A stretch of DNA of 64,000 nucleotides from Rhodospirillales bacterium. Lineage in GTDB: Bacteria; Pseudomonadota; Alphaproteobacteria; Rhodospirillales; Defluviicoccaceae. Within the stretch, counting starts at the first letter, position 1. Each line of letters opens with the position of its first letter. Positions 1 through 9,632 of this stretch are shown here, piece by piece. The position numbers were made by a program, and so were the translations under genes. The notes beneath the pieces are model-generated. The model was not told where the DNA came from and made no database searches. It saw nothing but the letters and a program-made list of their open reading frames with translations. The stretch is from assembly GCA_016710335.1 (NCBI GenBank), contig JADJXQ010000010.1, forward strand, positions 1-64,000. The letters are read 5' to 3'.

Positions 1-125
1 GGGCATCCGAACACTTGGCGCGTGGGGGCGCTTCGCAAAGGCGACATGCGGGCGGCGCGCGTTCGGCGACTGCGGTCGCGAGCGCGTGATGCCGCTTCTG
101 CGTTCGGCGATCAGGGGAGAGGAAC

Positions 126-1532
<1,407 letters not shown>

Positions 1533-1572
1533 CTCGCACGATGTGCTAGCACCAAGTAGCGCCGCGCGGCGG

Positions 1573-1641
1573 CATACTGCCGGGGGGAACCTTGCGGGTC
1601 GACGTTCGTTGATCCTGGGTTCCGGCAACCCCGGCAGTATG
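1573..1641. repeat. Inverted repeat in the leader of the SDR gene
   Basis: Perfect 13-bp arms, CATACTGCCGGGG at 1573-1585 and CCCCGGCAGTATG at 1629-1641, are separated by 43 nt. The right arm touches the GAGG ribosome site (1641-1644) of the SDR gene starting at 1650. It could act as an operator pair or as an RNA structure limiting translation; function is inferred only from position. Confidence 0.5.
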
Positions 1642-1649
1642 AGGCCAAC

Positions 1650-2501
1650 ATGGACCAGAAGTTCCCCCCGCAGCATCAGGACCGCCAGCCCGGGCGCGAG
1701 CATGAGATGCGCCCGGAGCCGGAGGTCATCCGTACGGCATACCGCGGCAGCGGCAAGCTCGCGAACAAGGTTGCCATCGTCACGGGCGGCGACAGCGGCA
1801 TCGGACGCGCCGTTGCCGTGCATTTTGCACGGGAAGGCGCGGATGTCGCCGTAGCCTATCTTGAAGAGGACAAGGACGCCGAGGAAACGCGGCGGATGGT
1901 CACGGACGAAGGCCGCCGATGCGCTCTGTTTCGCGGCGATCTTGGCGATCCGTCCGCCTGCGAGGCGTTGGTCAAGGAGGCAATGGGAACGTTCGAGCGC
2001 ATCGACGTGCTGGTCAACAACGGGGCGGAGCAGCACGATGTCGACACGCTGGAGGAGATCACCCCGGAGCATTGGGACCGAACCTTCCGCACCAACATTC
2101 ACGCCTATTTCTATCTGACCCGCGCTGCCCTGCCCCACATGGGCGAGGGATCGAGCATCATCAACACCACCTCCGTCAACGCCTACAAGGGGAACGCCCA
2201 CCTCATCGCCTACACGTCGACCAAGGGAGCCATCGTCGCCTTCACGCGGTCTGCGGCGCTGACCCTGGTCGAGCGCGGCATCAGGGTCAACGGCGTCGCC
2301 CCCGGGCCGGTGTGGACGCCCCTGATCCCGGCGACGTTCCCGGAAAAGAAGGTGAGTACGTTTGGTGGCCAGGTGCCGATGGATCGGGCCGGCCAGCCGT
2401 CGGAAATCGCGCCCAGCTACGTCTTCCTGGCGAGTGCCGATGCGTCGTACATGACGGGGCAGATCCTTCACCCCAACGGCGGCTACATCGTCAACGGCTG
2501 A
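1650..2501 (+). CDS. SDR family NAD(P)-dependent oxidoreductase
   Basis: A 283-residue classical short-chain dehydrogenase of the glucose/ribitol dehydrogenase-like (YghA, general stress protein 39) subgroup. The cofactor loop TGGDSGIGRA lies near residue 45, NNGAEQ follows the fourth strand, and the catalytic Tyr-Lys pair is in YTSTKGA (about Tyr188/Lys192). A long N-terminal arm rich in Gln, Pro and Arg precedes the Rossmann fold, as is usual for this subgroup. It is probably a cytosolic polyol or aldehyde oxidoreductase linked to stress; the substrate cannot be read from sequence. Its 3' end overlaps the convergent SulP gene by 19 bp. The start uses GAGG five bases upstream. Confidence 0.88.
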   Translation: MDQKFPPQHQDRQPGREHEMRPEPEVIRTAYRGSGKLANKVAIVTGGDSGIGRAVAVHFAREGADVAVAYLEEDKDAEETRRMVTDEGRRCALFRGDLGDPSACEALVKEAMGTFERIDVLVNNGAEQHDVDTLEEITPEHWDRTFRTNIHAYFYLTRAALPHMGEGSSIINTTSVNAYKGNAHLIAYTSTKGAIVAFTRSAALTLVERGIRVNGVAPGPVWTPLIPATFPEKKVSTFGGQVPMDRAGQPSEIAPSYVFLASADASYMTGQILHPNGGYIVNG

Positions 2502-4309
2502 CCGTTCCTTGTCTCGACTGCCCCCGCCGGCATCGGCGAGGCCAAAGCGCGGGCGGCGGCTTCGGGATCCAGAGAGCGGAAGGCGTCGTACTGGCTGAGG
2601 AACACTTTGCCGGTGAAGCGCTCGAAGAAGTCGCAACGGCGAAGCCGGTCCATGACCGGGCCCTTGACCTCCGACAGATGAAAGGCAACGCCCGCGGCGT
2701 GGAGACGGTCGTTGATGGCCTCCAGGCTGTCCAGGGCGCTCGAATCGATGAAGTTGACCGCCGGGCACATCAGGATGACGTGCCGGAGGTCCGGGCGGTC
2801 CGCCACGAAGTCAAGGATGTGATCCTCCAAGTAGCGGGCGTTGGCGAAGTAAAGGCTCTCGTCGACCCGAACCGTCATCACCTTCGCGCTGGTGACGACC
2901 GCGTGGCGGAGTACGTTGCGGAAGTGCTCGCTGCCCGGCACCTGCCCGACGATGGCCATGTGCGGACGGCTGGTCCGCCACAGGAACAGGAGCAGCGAGG
3001 ACAGGACGCCGGCGACGACGCCAGCCTCCACGCCCACGGTCGACACCACGATGATCGTCACCGCCATAGCGGCGAAGTCGCTCTTCGAATATCCCCAGGT
3101 GCGACGGATCGCCGCTACATCGACCAGCGCCAGAACGGCGACGATGATGGTCGCAGCCAGCACCGCCGTCGGCAGATAATGGAACAGCGGCGTCAGAAAC
3201 AGCGCGGTCAGCCCGATGCCGGCGGCAGTCAGAACGCCCGCAAGTGGCGTCTCGGCGCCCGCGTCGAAGTTGACGACCGAGCGCGCGAAGCCGCCGGTCA
3301 CCGGGTAGCCGCCGCTCAGCGCTGCCGCCACGTTGGCCGCCCCGAGGCCGAGCAACTCCTGGTCCGGGTCGATGCGCTGGCGCCGCCGCGCGGCGAGCGT
3401 TTGGGCCACCGAAACCGACTCGACGAAGCCGATGACGCTGATCAGGACTGCGGCCGGCAGCAGATCGAGCCACAACTCGGCATCGAGCGGCGGCACGGCC
3501 AGCGGCGGCAACCCCGGCGGTATGGCGCCGACGACGTCTACTCCCGCCGTAACCGGGCCGAGGGCGGCGACCGCCACCGTCGAGACGGCGACCGCGGCGA
3601 CCGGACCGGCCCGCGTCAGCACAGTCGCCAGACGCGGGCCGGCACCGAAACGCAGCATTAGAGGCTTGAGCCCGCTCCGCACCCAGAACAGGAAGGCCAG
3701 CGAGAGGACGCCGATGACCAGGGTGGCCAAGTCGGCGGAATCGACCTCTGCGAGCAGAGCCGAGACGATTTCCGGAAGGGTATGGCCGGAGGCGCTCACG
3801 CCCAGGATGTGCTTCAGTTGGCTGGCGGCAATCAGCACTCCGGACGCCGTGATGAATCCGGAGATCACCGGGTGGCTCAGCAGGTTGGCGAGAAAGCCGA
3901 GCCGCAATACACCCATCGCGAGGAGAAACAGCCCCGACAGCAGCGCCAGGGCGATCGCCGCTGTCAGGTACTCCGGGCTGCCGGGGGTGGCGACCCGGCT
4001 GACGGCCGCCGCTGTCATCAGCGAGACGACGGCGACTGGACCCACCGCCAGGACGCGGCTGGAGCCAAATATGGCATAGCCGAGCAGCGGCAGGATGCTC
4101 GCATAGAGACCGACCTGAGGCGGCAACCCGGCGAGCAGCGCATAGGCCAGGCTCTGCGGGATCAGCATGATGGTGACGATGACCGCCGCCATAAGGTCGC
4201 TGCTGAGCATAGCCGCCGTATAGCCGCGCCCCCAGTTCAGCGCCGGCAAATATCTTGTTGAAGACGCGAGGCGCATCGCCCAGCGTCCCAGCGGGCGGGG
4301 CTCATCCAT
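2483..4309 (-). CDS. SulP family inorganic anion transporter with STAS domain
   Basis: A 608-residue inner-membrane SLC26/SulP permease. It has the family N-terminal signature (LIPQSLAYALLAGLPPQVGL), about a dozen hydrophobic spans, GGYPVTGGFARSVVN in the middle, and a C-terminal STAS domain (about 440-560; FIDSSALDSLEAI). Sulfate is the usual substrate, but bicarbonate or other anions are possible. The open frame runs further upstream through the metallo-hydrolase gene in a non-protein-like stretch; ATG at 4309, ten bases past that gene's stop, gives the normal family N-terminus. It is last in the pmpA-pmpB-hydrolase operon, which argues for moving sulfite or sulfate produced by sulfide oxidation. 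Confidence 0.9.
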   Translation of the reverse strand: MDEPRPLGRWAMRLASSTRYLPALNWGRGYTAAMLSSDLMAAVIVTIMLIPQSLAYALLAGLPPQVGLYASILPLLGYAIFGSSRVLAVGPVAVVSLMTAAAVSRVATPGSPEYLTAAIALALLSGLFLLAMGVLRLGFLANLLSHPVISGFITASGVLIAASQLKHILGVSASGHTLPEIVSALLAEVDSADLATLVIGVLSLAFLFWVRSGLKPLMLRFGAGPRLATVLTRAGPVAAVAVSTVAVAALGPVTAGVDVVGAIPPGLPPLAVPPLDAELWLDLLPAAVLISVIGFVESVSVAQTLAARRRQRIDPDQELLGLGAANVAAALSGGYPVTGGFARSVVNFDAGAETPLAGVLTAAGIGLTALFLTPLFHYLPTAVLAATIIVAVLALVDVAAIRRTWGYSKSDFAAMAVTIIVVSTVGVEAGVVAGVLSSLLLFLWRTSRPHMAIVGQVPGSEHFRNVLRHAVVTSAKVMTVRVDESLYFANARYLEDHILDFVADRPDLRHVILMCPAVNFIDSSALDSLEAINDRLHAAGVAFHLSEVKGPVMDRLRRCDFFERFTGKVFLSQYDAFRSLDPEAAARALASPMPAGAVETRNGQPLTM

Positions 4310-4319
4310 CGGGCGTCGA

Positions 4320-5234
4320 TCAGAACACGTTGAGCGGGATCTTGAGGTAGCGGGTGCCGTTGCTCTCGGGCGGCGGCCACCGGCCGGCCCGCATGTTGAC
4401 CTGCACCGACGGCAGGATGAGGCGCGGCATGTCGAGGGTCGCGTCGCGCCCGGTACGCATGGCGACGAACGATTCCTCGTCGATGCCGTCCCGCACATGG
4501 ACGTTGTGGCGGCGCTGCTCGCCGACGGTGGTCTCCCACCGGTACATGTCCCGCCCCGGCGCCTTGTAGTCGTGGCATAGGAACAGCCGCGTTTCATCCG
4601 GCAAGGCGAGGATGCGGCGGATCGAGCGGTACAGCTGGCGCGCATCACCGCCCGGAAAGTCGCAGCGGGCAGTGCCGTAGTCGGGCATGAACAGGGTATC
4701 GCCGACGAAGCCGGCGTCGCCGATCAGGTAGGTCATGCAGGCGGGCGTGTGTCCGGGCACATGCATGGCGCGCCCATCAAGGGAGCCGAGGCTGAACGTC
4801 TCGCCGTCGGAAAACAGGCGCTCGAACTGGCTGCCGTCGGCGGCAAACGCGGGCTCCGCGTTGAACAGTCTCGCGAAGGTTTCCTGCACCGTCTTGATGT
4901 TGGCGCCGATGGCGATGCGCCCGCCGACCGCCGCCTGGATATGAGGAGCGGCGGTGAGATGGTCGGCATGGACATGAGTCTCGAGAATCCACTCGACCGC
5001 GAGGCCGCGCTCGCGAATGTCGGCGATGATGACATCGGCGGAACCGGTGCGGGTGCGCCCCGAGGCCGGATCGTAATCCAGCACCGGGTCGACGACCGCG
5101 CACCGCAAGGTGGCCGGGTCGCTGACCACATAGCTGACGGTGTAAGTGGCCTCGTCGAAAAACCCCCGCACGTCCGGCCGTCCGCCCACAGCCGGGGCCG
5201 CAGCGGGTGAACTCGCATCGGTGCCGACGGACAT
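4320..5234 (-). CDS. MBL-fold persulfide dioxygenase-like hydrolase (Blh/ETHE1 group)
   Basis: A 304-residue metallo-beta-lactamase-fold protein with the metal motif HVHADH (His87, His89, Asp91, His92), the downstream ligand region HVPGHTPA and GFVGDTLFMPDYGTARCDFP, which is typical of ETHE1/Blh sulfur dioxygenases. Such enzymes oxidise glutathione persulfide to sulfite with a mononuclear iron. The start is set by a GGGGGAG ribosome site seven bases before ATG. It lies between the two YeeE/YedE proteins and SulP, the composition of the BigR-controlled H2S detoxification operon known from Agrobacterium and Xylella; no bigR gene lies next to it here. No rhodanese domain is fused. Confidence 0.87.
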   Translation of the reverse strand: MSVGTDASSPAAAPAVGGRPDVRGFFDEATYTVSYVVSDPATLRCAVVDPVLDYDPASGRTRTGSADVIIADIRERGLAVEWILETHVHADHLTAAPHIQAAVGGRIAIGANIKTVQETFARLFNAEPAFAADGSQFERLFSDGETFSLGSLDGRAMHVPGHTPACMTYLIGDAGFVGDTLFMPDYGTARCDFPGGDARQLYRSIRRILALPDETRLFLCHDYKAPGRDMYRWETTVGEQRRHNVHVRDGIDEESFVAMRTGRDATLDMPRLILPSVQVNMRAGRWPPPESNGTRYLKIPLNVF

Positions 5235-5251
5235 GAGCGTTCTCCCCCGGA

Positions 5252-5701
5252 TCAAGGTCGCGATGGAGCCGGACGCCGGAGATCGCCCCACCGGGCCCCG
5301 ACCCGGTTGGTCATGATCATGGCGCCCGCCATGAACGCGACGAAGACGATGGTTTCCGCGGCGCCGCCGGCGAGGCCAGCCAGTGCCGGGCCGGGACAGT
5401 AGCCGGCCAGTCCCCAACCGGCGCCGAACACGGCGGCGCCGAAGATCAGCTTCGCGTCGATGTCGCGGCGCGTCGGCACATGGAAGCCGGAGTCGAACAG
5501 CGGCCGCCGGCGGCGGAACACCAGGCCATACCCCGTCGCGGTGACGGCGACGGCGCCCAGCATGACGAACGCGAGCGACGGGTCCCAGTCCCCTGCCACG
5601 TCGAGAAATGCCAGGACCTTGGCCGGGTTGATCATTTGCGAGATGGCGAGGCCGGCCCCGAACAGGATGCCGGCAATCAGGGCGGCAAGAACGCGGGCCA
5701 T
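5252..5701 (-). CDS. YeeE/YedE-type membrane protein (DUF6691, PmpB-like)
   Basis: A 149-residue integral membrane protein with about four hydrophobic spans and the family motif GYCPGPALAGL, whose cysteine is characteristic of the YeeE/TsuA superfamily that handles thiosulfate or other sulfur species. It is half the length of fused YedE proteins and works with the 142-residue partner encoded just upstream (three bases apart). It belongs to the same minus-strand transcript as the metallo-hydrolase and SulP genes. The direct transport substrate is not shown by sequence. Confidence 0.85.
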   Translation of the reverse strand: MARVLAALIAGILFGAGLAISQMINPAKVLAFLDVAGDWDPSLAFVMLGAVAVTATGYGLVFRRRRPLFDSGFHVPTRRDIDAKLIFGAAVFGAGWGLAGYCPGPALAGLAGGAAETIVFVAFMAGAMIMTNRVGARWGDLRRPAPSRP

Positions 5702-5704
5702 GCT

Positions 5705-6133
5705 TCAGTCTCCTGCCAGATGGCGGACAATATAGACGGTGGCCGCCGCCGCCGCCATGAACGTCGCCGTCGCCGCGAACGACCGCGGTGAAAGCCGCGC
5801 AAGGCCGCACACGCCGTGGCCACTGGTGCAGCCGTGGCCGACCCGGGTGCCGATGCCGACCAGCGCCCCGGCGACGGCGAACGCCGGCAGCCCGACCGTG
5901 AAGGTTATGGGCGGCGGCGCGGCCGAGAGTGCGGCCACCGTGAGGGCTCCCAGCGGCAGTCCGATCACGAACGCCGCGCGCCACGGCCAGTCGTTCGCGA
6001 CTCCAGGCGGCAGCACCCCGGAAAAGATGCCGCTGACGCCGGCGATGCGCCCATTGGTCGCCATCAACACGACGGCTGCCAAGCCGATCAAGGCCCCGCC
6101 CAGCGTGGCGGAGAGTGGCGTGAATTCTGTCAT
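5705..6133 (-). CDS. YeeE/YedE-type membrane protein (PmpA-like)
   Basis: A 142-residue membrane protein and first gene of the sulfur operon. It has about four membrane spans and the strongly conserved loop GHGCTSGHGVCGL with two cysteines, the hallmark of the first half of YeeE/YedE transporters. Together with the next gene it reconstitutes a full-length YedE-like unit. ATG at 6133 lies about 75 bases below a recognisable promoter at 6213-6240. Role in importing or exporting sulfur compounds is inferred from family and neighbours. Confidence 0.86.
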   Translation of the reverse strand: MTEFTPLSATLGGALIGLAAVVLMATNGRIAGVSGIFSGVLPPGVANDWPWRAAFVIGLPLGALTVAALSAAPPPITFTVGLPAFAVAGALVGIGTRVGHGCTSGHGVCGLARLSPRSFAATATFMAAAAATVYIVRHLAGD

Positions 6134-6212
6134 GGTCGTTGCCTTCCGTTAGACGTATCGCCGGAAGATGCGGAGAGCCAGGAAAGCGGCTCGCGACATA
6201 TTCTACTAGCTT

Positions 6213-6240
6213 AATATAAGAAGACGCACATGTGCGTCAA
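6213..6240 (-). promoter_or_regulatory. Promoter of the sulfur operon with a 16-bp palindromic operator
   Basis: Read on the minus strand: -35 TTGACG (6240-6235), a 16-base spacer, -10 TATATT (6218-6213). The perfect palindrome GACGCACATGTGCGTC (6223-6238) overlaps the -35 and fills most of the spacer, the ideal position for a repressor. Known operons of this kind are repressed by the persulfide sensor BigR (ArsR family), but this palindrome is not AT-rich like published BigR sites, so another regulator is possible. Confidence 0.6.
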
Positions 6241-6313
6241 GCACCCTGCATTTCGGGTCGCGACGCGCCGTGCAGGGCCGTGCTGATGAGCACATGGACC
6301 TTGCGATGCCCGA

Positions 6314-6545
6314 TCACATGCCTGCTCCCTGACCTCGTCCGCACCGGGGAATGGGATGCACGTCGACCGCAAGCGCCTTCAGCGGCGAGATGTAGAGGGT
6401 ACGCAGACCGGCCGCGGGATGCGCCGCGACGTCGATCATCGACGGCAGGAAACCGGCCAACGCCTTGCCGCCGCCGGTTGCGGTGATCAGCAGCACGTGC
6501 CGGCCGCCCTCGGCCGCAGAACGGTTCCGGTAGCAAGCCGGTCAT
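6314..6545 (-). pseudogene. Remnant of Lhr-type DEXH-box DNA helicase gene
   Basis: A short minus-strand frame encodes the Walker A region of a ligase-associated Lhr helicase: RHVLLITATGGGKALAGFLP followed by GLRTLYISPLKALAVDV, which matches motif I and Ia of that family almost residue for residue. The intact enzyme has more than 800 residues; fewer than 80 are left, with no start codon context and a frame that degenerates after VDV. It sits head to head with a ligase remnant on the other strand, so the locus was broken and probably inverted. The last 80 bases (6241-6313) hold nothing recognisable. Confidence 0.7.
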
Positions 6546-6550
6546 GCCGA

Positions 6551-6958
6551 CATAGATATGTCGTATCGACCCGCCGTCAGGAGCCCGATCGCATGTCCGG
6601 TCGTCTCAAAGGTCCATGCTTCAAGCCGAAGCGCGATGAGTTGACCGTGGATTGCGTGCTGATGTGCGCCCAACGCGGTTACGGCGAACGCTCGTCGTTC
6701 CACTCGGACCGCCGCTTCGGTCCGGTGCGGGCGGTGGCTCCGGGACTGGTGCTTGACATCGCATTCCATTCCCTGCATCGCTCGACGCGCCACAAATCGG
6801 GGGTCGCGATGCGGTTTCCGCGGGTGCATCGTATCCCCCGGGACAAGCCGACCGCCGAAGCCGACGAGCTTGATCGGCTGACCCGCCTGATCGACGATGA
6901 GAACCGGCACGCTCCGACCAGGGCTTGGCCGGCCGAGCTCATGCAACCAGCGAGATGA
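6551..6958 (+). pseudogene. Remnant of ATP-dependent DNA ligase (C-terminal part, internally deleted)
   Basis: The frame gives KGPCFKPKRDELTVDCVLMC and AQRGYGERSSFHSD, then jumps directly to RRFGPVRAV, HRSTRHKSGVAMRFPR and a DKPTAEADELDRL tail. These are the motif V region, the oligonucleotide-binding domain and the C-terminus of the ligase that normally partners Lhr helicase. The adenylation domain is absent and the central part of the OB fold is deleted between SD and RRFG. The frame has no credible start. It ends inside the start region of cydA, so the cytochrome operon may have landed at this decayed locus. Confidence 0.72.
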
Positions 6959-6960
6959 TC

Positions 6961-8361
6961 ATGCCTGCGTTCGATGTCGACCCCGTGCTGCTGGCGCGCA
7001 TTCAGTTCGCGTTCACCATTTCGTTCCACATCGTCTTTCCGGCGATCTCGATCGGGCTGGCGAGCTACCTCGCCGTCCTCGAGGGCCTGTGGTTGTTGAC
7101 GGGGCGGGACGTGTACCTGCGCCTGTTCAAATACTGGCTGAAGATCTTCGCCCTGGCCTTCGGCATGGGCGTTGTCTCCGGCATCGTGATGAGCTACCAG
7201 TTCGGCACCAACTGGAGCGTGTTCTCGGACAAGACAGGACCGGTGCTGGGCCCGCTGATGGGCTACGAGGTGCTGACCGCGTTTTTCCTCGAGGCCGGGT
7301 TCCTGGGGGTGATGCTGTTCGGCATGCAGCGCGTCGGCCGCGGGCTCCACTTCTTCGCGACCCTGATGGTGGCGTTCGGCACGTTGTTATCGGCGTTCTG
7401 GATCCTGTCCGCCAACAGCTGGATGCACACCCCCGCCGGCTTTGCGATCAACGAGTTCGGGCAGTTCGTGCCGGCGGACTGGTGGGCGGTGATCTTCAAT
7501 CCGTCGTTCCCCTACCGCCTGGTGCACATGGTGCTGGCGGCGTATCTCAGCACCGCGTTCATCGTCGGTGCGGTCGGCGCCTGGCATCTGATGCGCGATC
7601 GCTTCAGCCAGCCGGCGCGCACCATGTTCTCCATGGCGATGTGGATGGCGGCGCTGGTGGCGCCGCTGCAGATCGTCGCCGGCGACCTCCACGGAATCAA
7701 TACGCTGGAGCACCAGCCCGCCAAGATCGCCGCCATGGAGGGGCTGTTCGAGACCACCGCCGGCGCGCCCCTCATCCTGTTCGGCATCCCGGACATGGAG
7801 GCGGAGGAGACGCGCTACGCCATCGAGATCCCGAAGCTCGGCAGCCTGATCCTGACCCATGATCTCGACGGCGAGGTCAAGGGGCTCAAGGACTGGGTGC
7901 CGGCCGATCGGCCGAACGCCGAGATCGTGTTCTGGACATTTCGCGTCATGGTCGGCCTCGGCGTGCTGATGGTCGCCATCGGCGTCGCCAGCCTGGTTTT
8001 GCGCTGGCGGGGAAGCCTGTACGCAACCTCCTGGCTGCACTGGTGGGCGCTGGCGATGGGTCCGTCCGGGATCCTTGCGATACTTGCCGGCTGGATCACC
8101 ACCGAGGTCGGGCGCCAGCCGTTCACGGTCTACGGCATGCTGCGGACGGCGGAATCGGCCTCGCCGATCGGTGCGCCGGGTGTCGCCGCCTCCCTCGCCG
8201 CCTTCGTCGTGGTCTACGTCATCGTGTTCGGCGCCGGGGCGATCTACATGCTGCGGATGATGGCGACGCCGCCTGACGAAGGCGACGAGGCGCCGAAGCA
8301 TGGCCGGCCGATCCGCTCGGCGGGCGTCACGCCGGCGCCGGCCATGGAGCATGAATCGTGA
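6961..8361 (+). CDS. cydA: Cytochrome bd ubiquinol oxidase subunit I (CIO type)
   Basis: A 466-residue multi-span protein carrying haems b558, b595 and d of a bd-type quinol oxidase. It starts FDVDPVLLARIQFAFTISFH (the early His ligand), has the quinol-loop region with GDLHG, and the GRQPFTVYGMLRTAESAS signature. The Q loop is short, which is typical of the cyanide-insensitive CioA branch. ATG at 6961 has a GCGAG ribosome site six bases upstream; ATG at 6955 is the alternative. It is followed after 24 bases by cydB. It supports respiration at low oxygen or in the presence of sulfide or cyanide, which fits the neighbouring sulfide operon. Confidence 0.95.
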   Translation: MPAFDVDPVLLARIQFAFTISFHIVFPAISIGLASYLAVLEGLWLLTGRDVYLRLFKYWLKIFALAFGMGVVSGIVMSYQFGTNWSVFSDKTGPVLGPLMGYEVLTAFFLEAGFLGVMLFGMQRVGRGLHFFATLMVAFGTLLSAFWILSANSWMHTPAGFAINEFGQFVPADWWAVIFNPSFPYRLVHMVLAAYLSTAFIVGAVGAWHLMRDRFSQPARTMFSMAMWMAALVAPLQIVAGDLHGINTLEHQPAKIAAMEGLFETTAGAPLILFGIPDMEAEETRYAIEIPKLGSLILTHDLDGEVKGLKDWVPADRPNAEIVFWTFRVMVGLGVLMVAIGVASLVLRWRGSLYATSWLHWWALAMGPSGILAILAGWITTEVGRQPFTVYGMLRTAESASPIGAPGVAASLAAFVVVYVIVFGAGAIYMLRMMATPPDEGDEAPKHGRPIRSAGVTPAPAMEHES

Positions 8362-8385
8362 CCGCGGCGATGGGAGGGCGTTGAA

Positions 8386-9390
8386 ATGGAAGCGAGCCTG
8401 CCGTTCATCTGGGCGTGCCTGATCGCCTTCGCGATCCTCGCCTACGTCGTCCTCGACGGATTCGACCTCGGCCTCGGCATTCTCTTCCCGTTCATCAGAG
8501 GCGCCCGCGATCGGGACACCGTCGTGAACTCGGTGGCCCCGGTGTGGGACGGCAACGAGACGTGGCTGATCCTCGGCGGCGGCGGGCTGCTGGCCGCGTT
8601 CCCGCTGGCCTACTCCGTCGTCCTCACCGCCCTCTATGCGCCGATCATCGCGATGCTCATCGGCCTGATCTTCCGCGGCGTCGCCTTCGAGTTCCGGTTC
8701 CGATCGGTCGAGAACCGGGCATTCTGGGACTTCGGCTTTGCCGCCGGCTCCTACGTCGCCACCTTCTGCCAGGGCATCGCCCTTGGCGCTTTCGTCCAGG
8801 GCATCGCCGTCGAAGGCCGGCACTACGCGGGCGGGTGGTTCGACTGGCTGACGCCGTTCAGCCTGATGACAGGCGCGGCCCTGGTCGTCGGCTACGCGTT
8901 GCTCGGCGCGTGCTGGCTGATCATGAAAACCGAAGGCCCGCTGCAAGAGCGGATGTATCGCAGCGCCCTTCCGCTCGGGGTCGGCGTCGTGGCGCTGATC
9001 GCCGTCGTCAGCATCTGGACGCCCTTCCTCGACCCGGAGATCGCGGACCGCTGGTTCTCATGGCCCAGCATCGCGCTGGTGTCGCCGGTTCCGCTGCTGG
9101 TCGCCGGTCTGGCAGCGACGCTGGCCTGGTCGCTGATGCAGCGGCGAACGGTCCTCCCGTTCCTCACCGCCCTCGGCCTTTTCGTGCTGTCCTATGTCGG
9201 GCTGGGGATCAGCCTTTATCCCTACATCATCCCGCGCAGCTACACCATCTGGCGCGCCGCCGCGCCGCCCGAAAGCCTCGGCTTCATGCTGGTCGGCGCC
9301 GCGGTGCTGCTGCCGATCATCCTCGGCTACACGGCCTATGCGTACTGGGTGTTCCGCGGCAAGGTCGGCCACGACGAGGGTTATCACTGA
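8386..9390 (+). CDS. cydB: Cytochrome bd ubiquinol oxidase subunit II (CIO type)
   Basis: A 334-residue hydrophobic protein beginning with a span that leads into YVVLDGFDLGLGILFPF, then WDGNETWLILGGGGLLAAFP, both hallmark CydB sequences. Subunit II is structurally similar to subunit I but carries no catalytic haem and stabilises it. About nine membrane spans are visible. Its TGA overlaps the ATG of a tiny third gene by one base, so translation is coupled. No cydDC exporter is in the window. Confidence 0.95.
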   Translation: MEASLPFIWACLIAFAILAYVVLDGFDLGLGILFPFIRGARDRDTVVNSVAPVWDGNETWLILGGGGLLAAFPLAYSVVLTALYAPIIAMLIGLIFRGVAFEFRFRSVENRAFWDFGFAAGSYVATFCQGIALGAFVQGIAVEGRHYAGGWFDWLTPFSLMTGAALVVGYALLGACWLIMKTEGPLQERMYRSALPLGVGVVALIAVVSIWTPFLDPEIADRWFSWPSIALVSPVPLLVAGLAATLAWSLMQRRTVLPFLTALGLFVLSYVGLGISLYPYIIPRSYTIWRAAAPPESLGFMLVGAAVLLPIILGYTAYAYWVFRGKVGHDEGYH

Positions 9391-9518
9391 TGGCCGCGTC
9401 CGGCGCGAGCGGACGCTCCCTCGCCAGCCGCCTCGCCTGGTTCGTCGGCCTGTGGGCGGCCGGCGTCGCCGCCCTCGGCGTCATCGGCCTCCTGATCCGC
9501 ACCGCCCTGGCGTCGTAG
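9390..9518 (+). CDS. Small bd-oxidase subunit (DUF2474, CydX-like)
   Basis: A 42-residue protein: a basic N-terminus with several Ser and Arg, then one hydrophobic helix (WFVGLWAAGVAALGVIGLLI). It matches the single-helix DUF2474 family found behind CIO-type cydAB genes, the functional counterpart of CydX, which stabilises haem in subunit I. The ATG shares one base with the cydB stop codon (TGATG), strong support for real translation despite its size. Confidence 0.85.
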   Translation: MAASGASGRSLASRLAWFVGLWAAGVAALGVIGLLIRTALAS

Positions 9519-9632
9519 GGGCGTCCAAGCCGGCTAGCGTCCCCCTTCCCTTGGAAGAGGTTCGTCCGAGTCCCTTGTGGCGGTCGACCGACAGCGGCTA
9601 GGTTCCTCCGACATGACGGACGGAGTGGGTGA

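Noticed and set aside
1919..3661. 580-codon plus-strand frame across SDR and SulP genes
   Set aside because: Shadow frame; composition is Arg/His/Gln-rich and no motif is seen.
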